The notes under the pieces were generated by a model. That model saw only the letters and a list, made by a program, of their open reading frames with translations, was not told the DNA's origin and searched no databases. Shown here piece by piece: positions 36,310 to 44,743 of a stretch of DNA of 64,000 nucleotides. The DNA is taken from the NCBI GenBank assembly GCA_902789225.1, contig CADANC010000002.1, forward strand, positions 62,001-126,000, in the 5' to 3' direction. The stretch is from an uncultured Erysipelotrichaceae bacterium (GTDB lineage Bacteria; Bacillota_I; Bacilli_A; RF39; UBA660). The first letter of the stretch is position 1. Each line of letters starts with the position of its first letter. Made by a program: the position numbers and the translations under genes.

Positions 36310-37005
36310 ATGAAATTTATTGTAGATAAGAAATTATTTGATCTTATTCCTGATGTATGTTTTGGAGTTATTATTGCTAGAGATATAGATAACTCTAAAG
36401 AATATCCTGATATTAGTAAATTATTAGATAAGGAAATTGATAATATTACTAAGAAATATTCAGATAAAAAAGCTAAAGAAATAGAAGATATTTGTTTATA
36501 TAGAGATGCTTTTAGAACTTTAGAAATGAATCCTAATAAATATATGCCTTCTATAGAAGCTTTAGTTAGTAGAACATTAAAAAGTAAGATGGTTCCTCAT
36601 ATTAATCCTTTAGTTGATTTAGGAAATGCTTTATCATTAAAATATTTAATACCTTTAGGAATTCATGATATTGATAAAGTAACAGGTGATATTGAAATTA
36701 GATTTGCTAATAAAGATGATAAATTTATTCCTTTTGGAGAGGTAGAAGCAGAGGTGCCTGATGAAGGTGAATTAATCTATGTAAGTGGTCACGATGTTAG
36801 AACTAGACGCTGGATTTGGAGACAAGGAGAAAATGGTAAAGTAGATGAATCAATTACTAACGCTTTTATTCCTTTAGACGGATTTATTCAAAATAAAGAT
36901 AATATTTTGAAATTACAAGAAGAATTTAAATCTATTTTAGAAAAATATGGGGTTAAGTGTACATTAGGTTTTGTAGATAAAGATAATAATCAATTTGAAT
37001 TTTAA
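36310..37005 (+). CDS. Stand-alone B3/B4 tRNA-binding-domain protein
   Basis: 231 residues, the only recognised plus-strand gene. The fold is that of the B3/B4 editing region of phenylalanyl-tRNA synthetase beta: DICLYRDAFRTLEMNPNKYM, LVSRTLKSKMVPHINPLVDL, and EVPDEGELIYVSGHDVRTRR. Related stand-alone proteins are thought to hydrolyse mischarged tRNAs or act on free amino acids; a precise substrate is not known. It stands between uvrB (divergent) and a bidirectional terminator. Length and start are clear. Confidence 0.85.
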   Translation: MKFIVDKKLFDLIPDVCFGVIIARDIDNSKEYPDISKLLDKEIDNITKKYSDKKAKEIEDICLYRDAFRTLEMNPNKYMPSIEALVSRTLKSKMVPHINPLVDLGNALSLKYLIPLGIHDIDKVTGDIEIRFANKDDKFIPFGEVEAEVPDEGELIYVSGHDVRTRRWIWRQGENGKVDESITNAFIPLDGFIQNKDNILKLQEEFKSILEKYGVKCTLGFVDKDNNQFEF

Positions 37006-37033
37006 AAAAAGTATTACATTTGTAATACTTTTT
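37006..37033. terminator. Bidirectional terminator between convergent genes
   Basis: AAAAAGTATTACA / TGTAATACTTTTT, 13 bp with a 2-base loop, A/T-rich tails on both strands. It serves both the plus-strand B3/4 gene and the minus-strand gene at 37032, whose stop codon it includes. Confidence 0.85.
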
Positions 37034-37949
37034 ATTTTTCAGTTACTAAATAAAGATCTGATATTCTTCCATTTACAACTGTTATTCTATAGAATTTTTC
37101 TGTTACAGATTTTTCATCTTCATAATAGTAATAATCTTCTGAAATATAGTTTTCTAAATTAGTATTTCTGACATTACTAGGTTCTCCAAATAATGATACT
37201 AATGTATCTTTATTCATATCTTGTCCAACTACTAAATTTCCTGGAAAAATAATTTTTTCAGCATGATTAGTTTCGACTTGATATTTTGATTGCCATATTC
37301 CTATTACTTTTGAATTAATATATTCAATTTCTTTATCATTATCATTTTTTACGTAAACATATAATGCTAATTTGTCTTCTACAAACATATTTATTATATC
37401 GTTAGAATTTGCTTTCATATGACTGTTTAAATTTGGATCTAACTTAAATCCAGATAATGCTTCTACTCTTTCATATGTTGTTGGTAATTTAAGTGTCTTG
37501 TTGTATACACTTATTACATATTCTTTCCATTCGTTTGACACTTCATTTTTATTGTTTACTTCTACTACTTCTTTAGTTTCTTTCTTTGGAGCAGTATCAT
37601 CTTTTATTTCATTATGTGTATTGAAGTAAACTAATACACCAACTAGTCCTAATAATAGTAAAATAATTACTGTTATTACTATTATGAATATAACTTTTGA
37701 GCTTTTTGATTCTACTTCTTTGTCATCTTCTTCACTTTGAATTTCTTTCTCTGTTGATTCTTTGCTTACATCATTAGGGTTATCTTCTTCTACTGATTCA
37801 TCATCTTTCTCTACTTCTTTCTCAACTGATTCTTCTTCAACTGTTTCTTTCTCAATTTCTTCAGAAGTGTCTTCATTATTATCAATTGATTCGGTAGTCT
37901 CTTCTATTATTTGTTCATTTTCTTCAACTATATTATTATTATCTTCCAT
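37032..37949 (-). CDS. Single-pass membrane protein with acidic cytosolic N-terminus
   Basis: 305 residues, unrecognised. Residues about 1-80 are almost only Glu, Asp, Ser, Thr and Asn, with no signal peptide; residues about 85-110 are a transmembrane helix (VIFIIVITVIILLLLGLVGV). The remaining 195 or so residues should be outside the cell, with a KLPTTYERVEALSGFKL motif and a Tyr-rich patch (SEDYYYYEDEKS). The layout (acid inside, fold outside) suggests an envelope sensor or anchor, but no family could be named. It is 27 bases downstream of the HEYNH protein gene. Confidence 0.65.
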   Translation of the reverse strand: MEDNNNIVEENEQIIEETTESIDNNEDTSEEIEKETVEEESVEKEVEKDDESVEEDNPNDVSKESTEKEIQSEEDDKEVESKSSKVIFIIVITVIILLLLGLVGVLVYFNTHNEIKDDTAPKKETKEVVEVNNKNEVSNEWKEYVISVYNKTLKLPTTYERVEALSGFKLDPNLNSHMKANSNDIINMFVEDKLALYVYVKNDNDKEIEYINSKVIGIWQSKYQVETNHAEKIIFPGNLVVGQDMNKDTLVSLFGEPSNVRNTNLENYISEDYYYYEDEKSVTEKFYRITVVNGRISDLYLVTEK

Positions 37950-37976
37950 ATATGTCCTCCGTCTTTTTAATAAAAA

Positions 37977-38897
37977 CTATTTAAAATGATAATTATTATT
38001 AAAATTATCAATAATAATATTTGCTTTTTTATATAAAGATTTTATTTTATTTAGTTTAATCTTCTTAAAAAACTTAGAATTTGCATATTCTCTTTCTAAT
38101 CTTGATGACTCATTTAATATATATATTAGATCATTATATGAGTTTTCTTTACCTACTATATCATCAAAGAACTTAGGTATTTCATCAATGTTACCATTAA
38201 ATCTCATGTTAGATAGTATATTAATTATAGTTTTATTGTTAGTTAAATTCTTAGTAAAAGTTTTTTGTAATGAATATGCATTAGATTTATAATGGTTATC
38301 TATTGTATTATTTATTGAATATAGGGTATTTGAAATATCAAAATTATTTAATTCATTTTTATTAAAATTATTAATAATATCAACTACTTCTTCTGTTTGT
38401 TTAGTATTTAGTATTTCTTCTAATATGTTCTTATCATCTATTCCTAATGGTTTTAAACTGTTTTTATCAAATAGTGCATAAGATAAGCCTGTTCTTACGT
38501 AGATTCTTTTTTTTGTAATTTTAATTTCATTAATATGTGAATTAATAGCATGGTTATATTCATGAATAATATTATCTAATAATTCTATTAATGGTTTATC
38601 TTTATAATGTCTAACTAGTATATATTTTCTTGTTAATATTTTATTATTGTTTTTATATGGATAACTTGTGTAATATGCTTGAAATCTTTTATTATTTTCA
38701 GATGTTTCAATTAATGGAACTTCTCTAAAAACTTGGAATATTTTGTTTTTATTTTTATATTCATATCTAATAATAAATGCAGGTATTATTATATATAATA
38801 GATGCTTAATATCAGTAGAATAATTATATATAGTTAATTCACTATCAATAAAGTCTATTGATTCGTTTAATATAGTTTTAAACATATTGTTATCCAT
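37977..38897 (-). CDS. Putative zinc metalloprotein with HExxH motif (unknown family)
   Basis: 306 residues from ATG 38897, behind AGGAG (an upstream TTG is less likely). Residues 112-116 read HEYNH within IIHEYNHAINS, a gluzincin-type zinc motif. About 45 residues later EEILNTKQTEE offers a Glu for the third ligand (E160/E161), a spacing seen in such enzymes. There is no signal peptide; a hydrophobic LLYIIIPAFII segment near 33-43 is short and may be buried. Function unknown; it precedes the acidic membrane protein and follows the PcsB-like operon. Confidence 0.6.
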   Translation of the reverse strand: MDNNMFKTILNESIDFIDSELTIYNYSTDIKHLLYIIIPAFIIRYEYKNKNKIFQVFREVPLIETSENNKRFQAYYTSYPYKNNNKILTRKYILVRHYKDKPLIELLDNIIHEYNHAINSHINEIKITKKRIYVRTGLSYALFDKNSLKPLGIDDKNILEEILNTKQTEEVVDIINNFNKNELNNFDISNTLYSINNTIDNHYKSNAYSLQKTFTKNLTNNKTIINILSNMRFNGNIDEIPKFFDDIVGKENSYNDLIYILNESSRLEREYANSKFFKKIKLNKIKSLYKKANIIIDNFNNNYHFK

Positions 38898-38909
38898 ACG
38901 CAATCTCCT

Positions 38910-38921
38910 ATTATAATTATA
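38910..38921 (-). promoter_or_regulatory. Tandem -10 boxes before the HEYNH gene
   Basis: Two TATAAT copies six bases apart on the minus strand (38910-38915 and 38916-38921). No -35 is clear. Confidence 0.4.
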
Positions 38922-38939
38922 ACTTAATATTTAATAAAA

Positions 38940-38962
38940 AAACAGGTAATAATTACCTGTTT
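38940..38962 (-). terminator. Intrinsic terminator overlapping the stop of the M23 protein gene
   Basis: AAACAGGTAAT / ATTACCTGTTT around a single base, followed by a T-run on the minus strand. The stop codon (38953-38955) is inside the right-hand arm. Confidence 0.85.
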
Positions 38963-40155
38963 GTCCATGATGATGGAAGACTTATTAAACTGAATGGGTT
39001 TATTGTACTTCTCTTATATGTTGCATATGTACATCCTCCACCTGCATTCCAGTCACATGTTGTTATTTCTAAATGTAAGTGTGGTCCTGTTGACCATCCA
39101 GTAGATCCCATATTTCCAATACTTGTTGCATATGAGATATATTGTCCTTTTGATATGTTTCCGAAACTTCTCATATGAGCATATGTTGAATATATATATC
39201 TTCCGTTATAGTTATGTTTAATTTTAACTACTAGTGCACCATAACAGTCATATCCTTTGAAGAATACTTGACCATTTGCAATTGGATAAATTGGAATTGA
39301 TTTATTTGAACTTGATAAGTCTACTCCTAAATGTCCTCCAGCTCCTCCATATCCTTGTGTTACATAACCATATTGCATTGGTCTATAAAAACCATTTGTA
39401 CTTGGTATTGAACCACCTGATGAAGATCCTCCTCCTGATGATGATGCAGCTGCTCTTGCTTGTTCAATTCTATATTGACACTTTAAGATGTCTTCTGTTT
39501 GTCCACAACCTAAAGCTTTATAGTATTTTACATTTGCTTGAGCTGATTTTATTTGTTGTTCCACTGAAGGCATTGACTCTTTAATTGCTTGAGTATCACT
39601 TTCTATCTTAGCTTGTTCATCTTTAAGTTCTTTTTGTTTAGCAGTTAAATCTTTTTGTTTTTGATCTAATTCTTTTTGTCTAATCTTATTTTGTTCAATT
39701 AGTTTTTGTAATTCTTTCATTAGATTATCATTATATTCTGTCAATTGTTCTACTACAGAGATACGATAAATCATATCAGTAATAGATTCTGCTCCAAATA
39801 CATATTGTAAATATGCATTTTCTCCATTAGATACTTGATAATACTCAATTAATTTTTTTGATTGAGCTGTTTTCTTCTCTATTTCTCTGTTTGATTCATC
39901 AATTTCAGCTTGTAAATCATTTACTTCTTGTTGAAGTGTTTTGATTTCTGCTTGAATTGATTTAATTTTTGCTTCTATTTCAGCAACTTCTTTATCATTT
40001 TTTGCTATTGCATTCTTTTTAGCTTGCAACTCTGCTGTATATTTTTCAATTTCTTCTTCAAATTGTTGGATTGTTTGAGCATTAGTATTCTTTGGAATTA
40101 TAATTGCTATTCCTATTATTGATATAAATAGAAATATAAATAATTTCTTTATCAT
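38953..40155 (-). CDS. PcsB/EnvC-like coiled-coil M23 peptidoglycan hydrolase
   Basis: 400 residues. Signal peptide 1-26 (LFIFLFISIIGIAIIIP). Long coiled coil, about 30-235, with heptads of Glu, Lys and Gln. Ser/Gly linker about 240-255. C-terminal M23 domain with zinc ligands in GGHLGVDLS and GPHLHLEI. Extra Cys pairs occur (GCGQTEDILKC; CDWNAGGGC). It overlaps ftsX by 4 bases, the arrangement in which the FtsEX complex controls a septal hydrolase. By context it cleaves peptidoglycan at division. Confidence 0.92.
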   Translation of the reverse strand: MIKKLFIFLFISIIGIAIIIPKNTNAQTIQQFEEEIEKYTAELQAKKNAIAKNDKEVAEIEAKIKSIQAEIKTLQQEVNDLQAEIDESNREIEKKTAQSKKLIEYYQVSNGENAYLQYVFGAESITDMIYRISVVEQLTEYNDNLMKELQKLIEQNKIRQKELDQKQKDLTAKQKELKDEQAKIESDTQAIKESMPSVEQQIKSAQANVKYYKALGCGQTEDILKCQYRIEQARAAASSSGGGSSSGGSIPSTNGFYRPMQYGYVTQGYGGAGGHLGVDLSSSNKSIPIYPIANGQVFFKGYDCYGALVVKIKHNYNGRYIYSTYAHMRSFGNISKGQYISYATSIGNMGSTGWSTGPHLHLEITTCDWNAGGGCTYATYKRSTINPFSLISLPSSWTNR

Positions 40156-41051
40156 ACTTTTAAATATCTCCTTACAGCTCCAGCTGATCCAATCATACCA
40201 ACTATTATACCTATTATTAATACAATAAGTGCAGATTGATATATAAATGGATATGGTGTAACCAATCTGATTACTTCTGAATATAAGTGTCCATCGAAGT
40301 GATTATAGAAAGCTATATAACCATATGTTGTAAATAGTATTGGTACTATTGAACCTATGGCTCCTAAAATCATACCTTCAATAATAAATGGTAATTTGAT
40401 TGTAATATTACTTGCTCCTACCAATCTCATTATTGATATTTCTCTACTTCTTGCAGAAATAGTTAGTTTAATTGTATTAATAATTAAGAATACAGTTACT
40501 AATACTAAAGCTATTACTACAATATAAGTTATTTTTTCAATTGATTCGAAGGCAGAAATCATTCTATCTACCATTCCTTCTCCATAACTTACAGATGAAA
40601 CATTATCAAATTCTTTTATTTCTTTAGCATCTTTACTAATTTTAGTTGCATCTTTTACTTTTAATTTATATGTGTCTCTTAGAGGGGACTCTTCATCACT
40701 CCATTCTGATAATACTGTATTAAATACATCTGATTCTTGTTGCATTTGTTCTTTTACCTGTTGTTTTGATTCAAATTCAATGCTATCTACATTAGGCATA
40801 TCTTCAAATGATTTCTTTAATTCAGCTGCTTCCTCTTCAGTAGTATCATTTTCTAAGAAAACTACAATTGTTAAATCTCTTTCGATTTCTTTAGTGAAAC
40901 TTTCTACATTAAATGATGTAATGATTGCTATGGCTACAATTACTAGTGTTATTGTTATACATGATATTGAAGCAAGAGATAAAGAAAAGTTTCTTATTAC
41001 ACTTTTAAAAGCATCTCTAATACTTCTTCCTAACATTCTAAATGGCTTCAT
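40152..41051 (-). CDS. ftsX: Cell division protein FtsX
   Basis: 299 residues, four transmembrane helices: one near 25-47 and three from about 175 to 295. Between helix 1 and 2 is the extracellular loop (about 50-170) that contacts the PcsB-type hydrolase. Block SIMRLVGASNITIKLPFIIE is typical of FtsX. Overlaps ftsE by 14 bases and the M23 gene by 4, so all three are translated together. Confidence 0.96.
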   Translation of the reverse strand: MKPFRMLGRSIRDAFKSVIRNFSLSLASISCITITLVIVAIAIITSFNVESFTKEIERDLTIVVFLENDTTEEEAAELKKSFEDMPNVDSIEFESKQQVKEQMQQESDVFNTVLSEWSDEESPLRDTYKLKVKDATKISKDAKEIKEFDNVSSVSYGEGMVDRMISAFESIEKITYIVVIALVLVTVFLIINTIKLTISARSREISIMRLVGASNITIKLPFIIEGMILGAIGSIVPILFTTYGYIAFYNHFDGHLYSEVIRLVTPYPFIYQSALIVLIIGIIVGMIGSAGAVRRYLKV

Positions 41052-41736
41052 CGTTATATGTTCCTTTCATTTTGAAGTTTACTAAACGTCCATCTTTTAA
41101 TGTAATTACTTGCTTTTTCATTCTATCAACAATTGCTTTGTCGTGTGTAGCCATAATAATTGTTGTTCCACGACGCTTATTAATATCTTCTAATACTTTC
41201 ATTATTTCCATACTTTTCTCTGGATCTAAGTTTCCTGTTGGCTCATCGCAAAGTAATAATTTTGGATCATTTACTATTGCTCTTGCAATTGCTACTCTCT
41301 GCTGTTCTCCACCTGATAATTGATCCGGATAATTATGTATTTTGTTTTTTAATCCTACATCTTCTAAAGCTACTAGAACTTTCTTTCTTATTTCATCATG
41401 AGGTGCTCCAATAACTTCTAATGCAAAAGCTACATTTTCGTAAACTGTTTGCTTTGGTAATAATCTATAATCTTGAAATACAATACCTAATTTTCTTCTA
41501 AGCTTGTATACTTTTCTATCTCTTAATTTAGCAACATTTAATCCACCAACAATTATTTGTCCTTTCGTTGGTTTTTCTTCTCTATATAACATTTTAATTA
41601 GAGTTGATTTTCCTGATCCTGATCCTCCAATTACAAATGTAAAAGATCCTTTTTCTATTGCTAAAGACAAATTATATATGGCTGTTACTCCATTGCTATA
41701 TTTCTTTTCGACATTCTTTAGTCGAATTAGGTCCAT
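41038..41736 (-). CDS. ftsE: Cell division ATP-binding protein FtsE
   Basis: 232 residues. Walker A GGSGSGKST (about 36-44), signature LSGGEQQRVAIA, Walker B LLLCDEPTGNLD, and the H-loop ATHDKAI. It drives FtsX conformational change, which activates the hydrolase. An extended -10 (TGATAAAAT) lies upstream. Order prfB-ftsE-ftsX-M23 is common in Firmicutes. Confidence 0.97.
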   Translation of the reverse strand: MDLIRLKNVEKKYSNGVTAIYNLSLAIEKGSFTFVIGGSGSGKSTLIKMLYREEKPTKGQIIVGGLNVAKLRDRKVYKLRRKLGIVFQDYRLLPKQTVYENVAFALEVIGAPHDEIRKKVLVALEDVGLKNKIHNYPDQLSGGEQQRVAIARAIVNDPKLLLCDEPTGNLDPEKSMEIMKVLEDINKRRGTTIIMATHDKAIVDRMKKQVITLKDGRLVNFKMKGTYNDEAI

Positions 41737-41761
41737 ATAATCACCTACCTTTGTATATATT

Positions 41762-41767
41762 ATTTTA
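41762..41767 (-). promoter_or_regulatory. Candidate extended -10 box of ftsEX
   Basis: TGATAAAAT on the minus strand, 26 bases before ftsE. -35 candidate TTGTTT is about 20 bases upstream, which is long. Confidence 0.35.
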
Positions 41768-41822
41768 TCATACTTTTATTAAGATTTAAACAAGTCGACA
41801 CTTTTGTTGCTTTCTTTTACAA

Positions 41823-42924
41823 TTAATTAATATTATTTTTTAAATTACTTTCTATAAAATCATCTAGATCTCCATCTAATACTTTATTAACATTAGATGT
41901 TTCTGTTCCTGTTCTATGGTCTTTGACCATAGAATATGGATGCATTACATAACTTCTTATTTGAGAACCAAATTCTATGTTAGATTGAATTCCTTTAATA
42001 GCATTCAATTCTTTTTCTTCTTCTTCCAATTTTAGTAGTAATAGTTTACTTTTTAGAACTTTAATAGCTTCTTCTTTGTTTTGAATTTGACTTCTTTCAT
42101 TTTGGCAAGTTACTACTATCTTTGTTGGTAAATGTGTAATTCTTACTGCTGAGTCTGTTGTATTTACTCCTTGTCCTCCTGCTCCAGTTGATCTATAAAC
42201 ATCTATCTTTAAGTCTTTTTCGTCTATTTCAATATTATTATCTCTTTCTATTTCAGGTGTTACTTCTACTGCTGCGAATGAAGTATGTCTTCTATTATTA
42301 GAATCAAATGGAGATAATCTTACTAGTCTATGTACTCCCTTTTCGTTTTTTAAATATCCATAAGCATAATTACCTTTTACTCTAAATGATACACTTTTAA
42401 TTCCTGCTTCATCTCCAGCTTGATAGTCAAGTACTTCAATTTTATATCCTTTTTTCTCACAATATCTTAGATACATTCTATAAATCATATCTGCCCAGTC
42501 ACAAGCCTCCGTTCCACCTGCTCCTGAATGAATATCTAGAATACAGTCATTTGTATCATATGGGCCATTTAACAATAATAATGTACTTATATTTTCTACA
42601 TCTTTATTTATCTTTTCGATGTTTTTTTCTATTTCTTCTTCTGTATTAGGATCATCTTCTATTTCTAAGATGTCCATTAAATCATTATTATCTTCTATTT
42701 CTTTTTTTATATCTTCTATGGATTTGACTAATTCTTTTTTACCATTTAGTTTTTTTATTACTTTTTCAGATGTTTCTCTGTCATTCCAAAAATCTTCTTT
42801 TTCAGTTTCTTTTTGTAATTTTTCTATTTCTTCTTTTATTTTTGGAACGTCAAAGTCTCCTCCATAAATTATCTATTTCATTATAATTCTTTTCTAAAGC
42901 TTCTTTTATTTCTCTTCTTTCCAT
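41823..42924 (-). CDS. prfB: Peptide chain release factor 2, with programmed +1 frameshift
   Basis: Two joined parts: codons from ATG 42924 to CTT at 42853-42855 (24 codons), then +1 slip over the T of the in-frame TGA at 42850-42852 and continuation from 42851 to 41823, giving about 366 residues. The slip site is GGAGGAGACTTTGAC, with an SD-like element just before CTT-TGA-C, as in other RF2 genes. The second part has GGQ (STGAGGQGVN), the codon-reading SPF motif (RLSPFDSN) and HPYSMVKDHRT. RF2 abundance therefore likely controls its own synthesis. Downstream is ftsEX. Confidence 0.95.
42849..42864 (-). promoter_or_regulatory. RF2 programmed frameshift signal
   Basis: Minus strand GGAGGAGACTTTGAC: internal Shine-Dalgarno, then CTT TGA C. 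The +1 shift continues as GAC GTT CCA. The downstream frame is open for 343 codons including the stop, and the upstream frame from ATG 42924 has no earlier stop. Confidence 0.9.
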
Positions 42925-42954
42925 ATAGTCTCCTTATAGTTTGCTTTCTGTAAT

Positions 42955-42965
42955 ATTATATTATA
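42955..42965 (-). promoter_or_regulatory. Candidate -10 boxes of prfB
   Basis: Two overlapping TATAAT copies on the minus strand, about 31-41 bases before the prfB start; no strong -35. Confidence 0.4.
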
Positions 42966-42982
42966 ATCTTTTTGAAATTAAA

Positions 42983-43001
42983 AGAGAACTTGGAGTTCTC
43001 T
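42983..43001 (-). terminator. Intrinsic terminator of the T7SS gene cluster
   Basis: AGAGAACT / AGTTCTCT, 8 bp with a 3-base loop, then TTTTAATTT on the minus strand. It includes the first base of the stop codon of the gene at 43000. Confidence 0.7.
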
Positions 43002-43449
43002 ATTTTGCACATCTTCCTTTATGTAATTCACCATATCCTTTTGTTTCTTCGATTTTTTTGTTCTCTGCTATGGCTTCAGCTAGTATTTCAAATTGTTTTT
43101 TATAATCTGGATCTTCAAACCAACCATTTGGATATAAATCATGATTATCATCTGTAGGTTCTCTATTAAATTTATCTAAATACATTAATTCTAACATAAC
43201 ATAATCAAATTGTTCTTGAGATATTTCTTCTTCAACTTCTTCTGGATTTTCTTCCTTAGATTCTTCTGGAATTTCATCTAATTTATATTTTTCTCTTAAA
43301 TCTTCTGGAAGTTCTTTTATTCTTTCTTCATATCCTTTTTCTAATTCTTTTTTTAGTTCTTCATTCTTTCCTTCAAGTTCTTTTGCAAGTGTACTAAAAT
43401 GATCTATTGCTTCTTTATATCCTTCTTCAGTAAATGGTTTATTGTCCAT
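43000..43449 (-). CDS. Acidic helical protein at the end of the T7SS locus (unknown)
   Basis: 149 residues with no signal peptide or membrane helix. Highly charged helix about 10-80 (Lys/Glu coiled coil, KELEGKNEELKKELEKGYEE), then an acidic stretch, then a more ordered C-terminal part with NGWFEDPDYKKQFEILAEA and end GYGELHKGRCAK. Not recognised. Position at the end of the T7SS operon, about 43 bases after the small helical gene, suggests a T7SS-related cytosolic role. Confidence 0.6.
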   Translation of the reverse strand: MDNKPFTEEGYKEAIDHFSTLAKELEGKNEELKKELEKGYEERIKELPEDLREKYKLDEIPEESKEENPEEVEEEISQEQFDYVMLELMYLDKFNREPTDDNHDLYPNGWFEDPDYKKQFEILAEAIAENKKIEETKGYGELHKGRCAK

Positions 43450-43492
43450 TGTTAATCACCTCTTTAATAAAATTATCAAATGTGATATTTTT

Positions 43493-43741
43493 CTAACTAT
43501 TTATTTTTTCATCAAGTCTAGGGATTATAGTATTATTAATAACATTTGAAGCAGATTCTAGATATCTTTGTGCATCATCTATTTTGCTTGCTCCTACTCC
43601 TAAACCATTAACGTTTAATGTATTTTCATTTAGAGTTCTCAAATTATCTAAGTGACTTTCTAAAATTTCAATTTCATCATAAATAGTTCTTAATCTATCT
43701 ACTATTTTTTCATATCTTATCTTCTTTTCTTCGTCTTCCAT
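43493..43741 (-). CDS. Small WXG100-like helical protein
   Basis: 82 residues, two predicted helices around a turn (NENTLNVNGLGVGASKIDD), with the size of WXG100 proteins but no W-x-G. Its start overlaps the stop of the upstream gene at 43741 (one base). By location it is a secreted or export-partner helical hairpin of the T7SS; compare the small Lap proteins that accompany LXG effectors. This is inference from size and context. Confidence 0.6.
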   Translation of the reverse strand: MEDEEKKIRYEKIVDRLRTIYDEIEILESHLDNLRTLNENTLNVNGLGVGASKIDDAQRYLESASNVINNTIIPRLDEKINS

Positions 43742-44640
43742 TATTTATCTTCTCCATTGCTATTATCTTTTTTATCTTTAAATTGTTTCTTTATAATTGT
43801 TGTCATAGATTCATATTTAAGCATTTGACTTTCAAGTTCTTGAATATATCTTTCTCTATTTTTCTTTAATACATCTACGTTTTTCCTTAATTCTTGACAA
43901 TCTGCTTTAAAGACTGGAACATTAGGTGATGTATATCCGTTAGATATTTCATTATACTTAGTAAATATTGAAGTTAAATCTTTATTTTCTTCATCTTTAT
44001 ATAAATCTATATTTCTAATATCAGCAGATAGTAAATCTGAAGCAACATAATTATCAGTTGTTACTGCATTTTTTTCCAATTCTACAGCATTGAATTCATA
44101 TTCTGGAATTACGAAAGGTTCTAACTCATCAATTCTTGATTTAATATCTTCTTCATATTCAGATATTTTTTGGAATTTTTCTGTTAATTTTTCTTTTAAA
44201 CTTCTTAATTTTGATCTAGCGTCTGATACCTTTGCTTTTTGATTTAAAATCATAAAGTATTCAGAATAGTAAAAAGAATTATCTATTCTATTGAACTCAT
44301 TAATTATAGAAGTACATTCTGAAATACAATTGTTTAATGTATTAATTAAAGATTCTTTTTGTTCTAATACACAGTTAATCTTTTTTCCTATATTACTATA
44401 TAAATCAGTTGTATAAGAAAATATATCTTGTCTTAGTTTTAACTCACTTAAAAAATTCTGAGAATAGCTATTTTCAGTTATCATTGTTTCATCGAAAGCT
44501 ATTGAGACTGGGTCATGCCAATCATTTGTAGCATCTTTTAATTTACTATATAAATTTATTATTGTATCTTCATATGAATCTATATATGAAGTTATTTCAT
44601 TTGAAGTTTTATTTAATTGCTCTATATCTATGCTAATCAT
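43741..44640 (-). CDS. Long WXG-like coiled-coil protein of the T7SS locus
   Basis: 299 residues. The N-terminus (about 1-90) looks like a WXG100 hairpin in which Trp41 is followed by HD (NDWHDPVSIAFDE) in place of W-x-G. The rest is mostly coiled coil (RSKLRSLKEKLTEKFQKISE; RKNVDVLKKNRERYIQELES). There is no signal peptide, as usual for T7SS substrates. It could be a secreted structural factor or an export partner of the giant protein. It follows the terminator-like hairpin at 44693. Confidence 0.65.
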   Translation of the reverse strand: MISIDIEQLNKTSNEITSYIDSYEDTIINLYSKLKDATNDWHDPVSIAFDETMITENSYSQNFLSELKLRQDIFSYTTDLYSNIGKKINCVLEQKESLINTLNNCISECTSIINEFNRIDNSFYYSEYFMILNQKAKVSDARSKLRSLKEKLTEKFQKISEYEEDIKSRIDELEPFVIPEYEFNAVELEKNAVTTDNYVASDLLSADIRNIDLYKDEENKDLTSIFTKYNEISNGYTSPNVPVFKADCQELRKNVDVLKKNRERYIQELESQMLKYESMTTIIKKQFKDKKDNSNGEDK

Positions 44641-44692
44641 AATTTACTCCTTTCCTTTTAAAATATGACAATTATTATTATCATATTTTAAA

Positions 44693-44718
44693 AAGAAAAA
44701 AGTATTGTCTTTTTTCTT
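44693..44718 (-). terminator. Hairpin with T-tract inside the T7SS operon (likely attenuator)
   Basis: AAGAAAAAAG / CTTTTTTCTT, 10 bp with a 6-base loop and T-run on the minus strand, after the substrate gene. The genes to the left have no clear promoter of their own, so some read-through is expected, giving more of the first gene product than of the later ones. A second AAAATATGA/TCATATTTT repeat follows. Confidence 0.6.
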
Positions 44719-44743
44719 ATTTTTAGCATTATAAAGCTTAGGC

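Noticed and set aside
40672-41085. Plus-strand frame opposite ftsX
   Set aside because: No ribosome site, lies entirely opposite a conserved gene.
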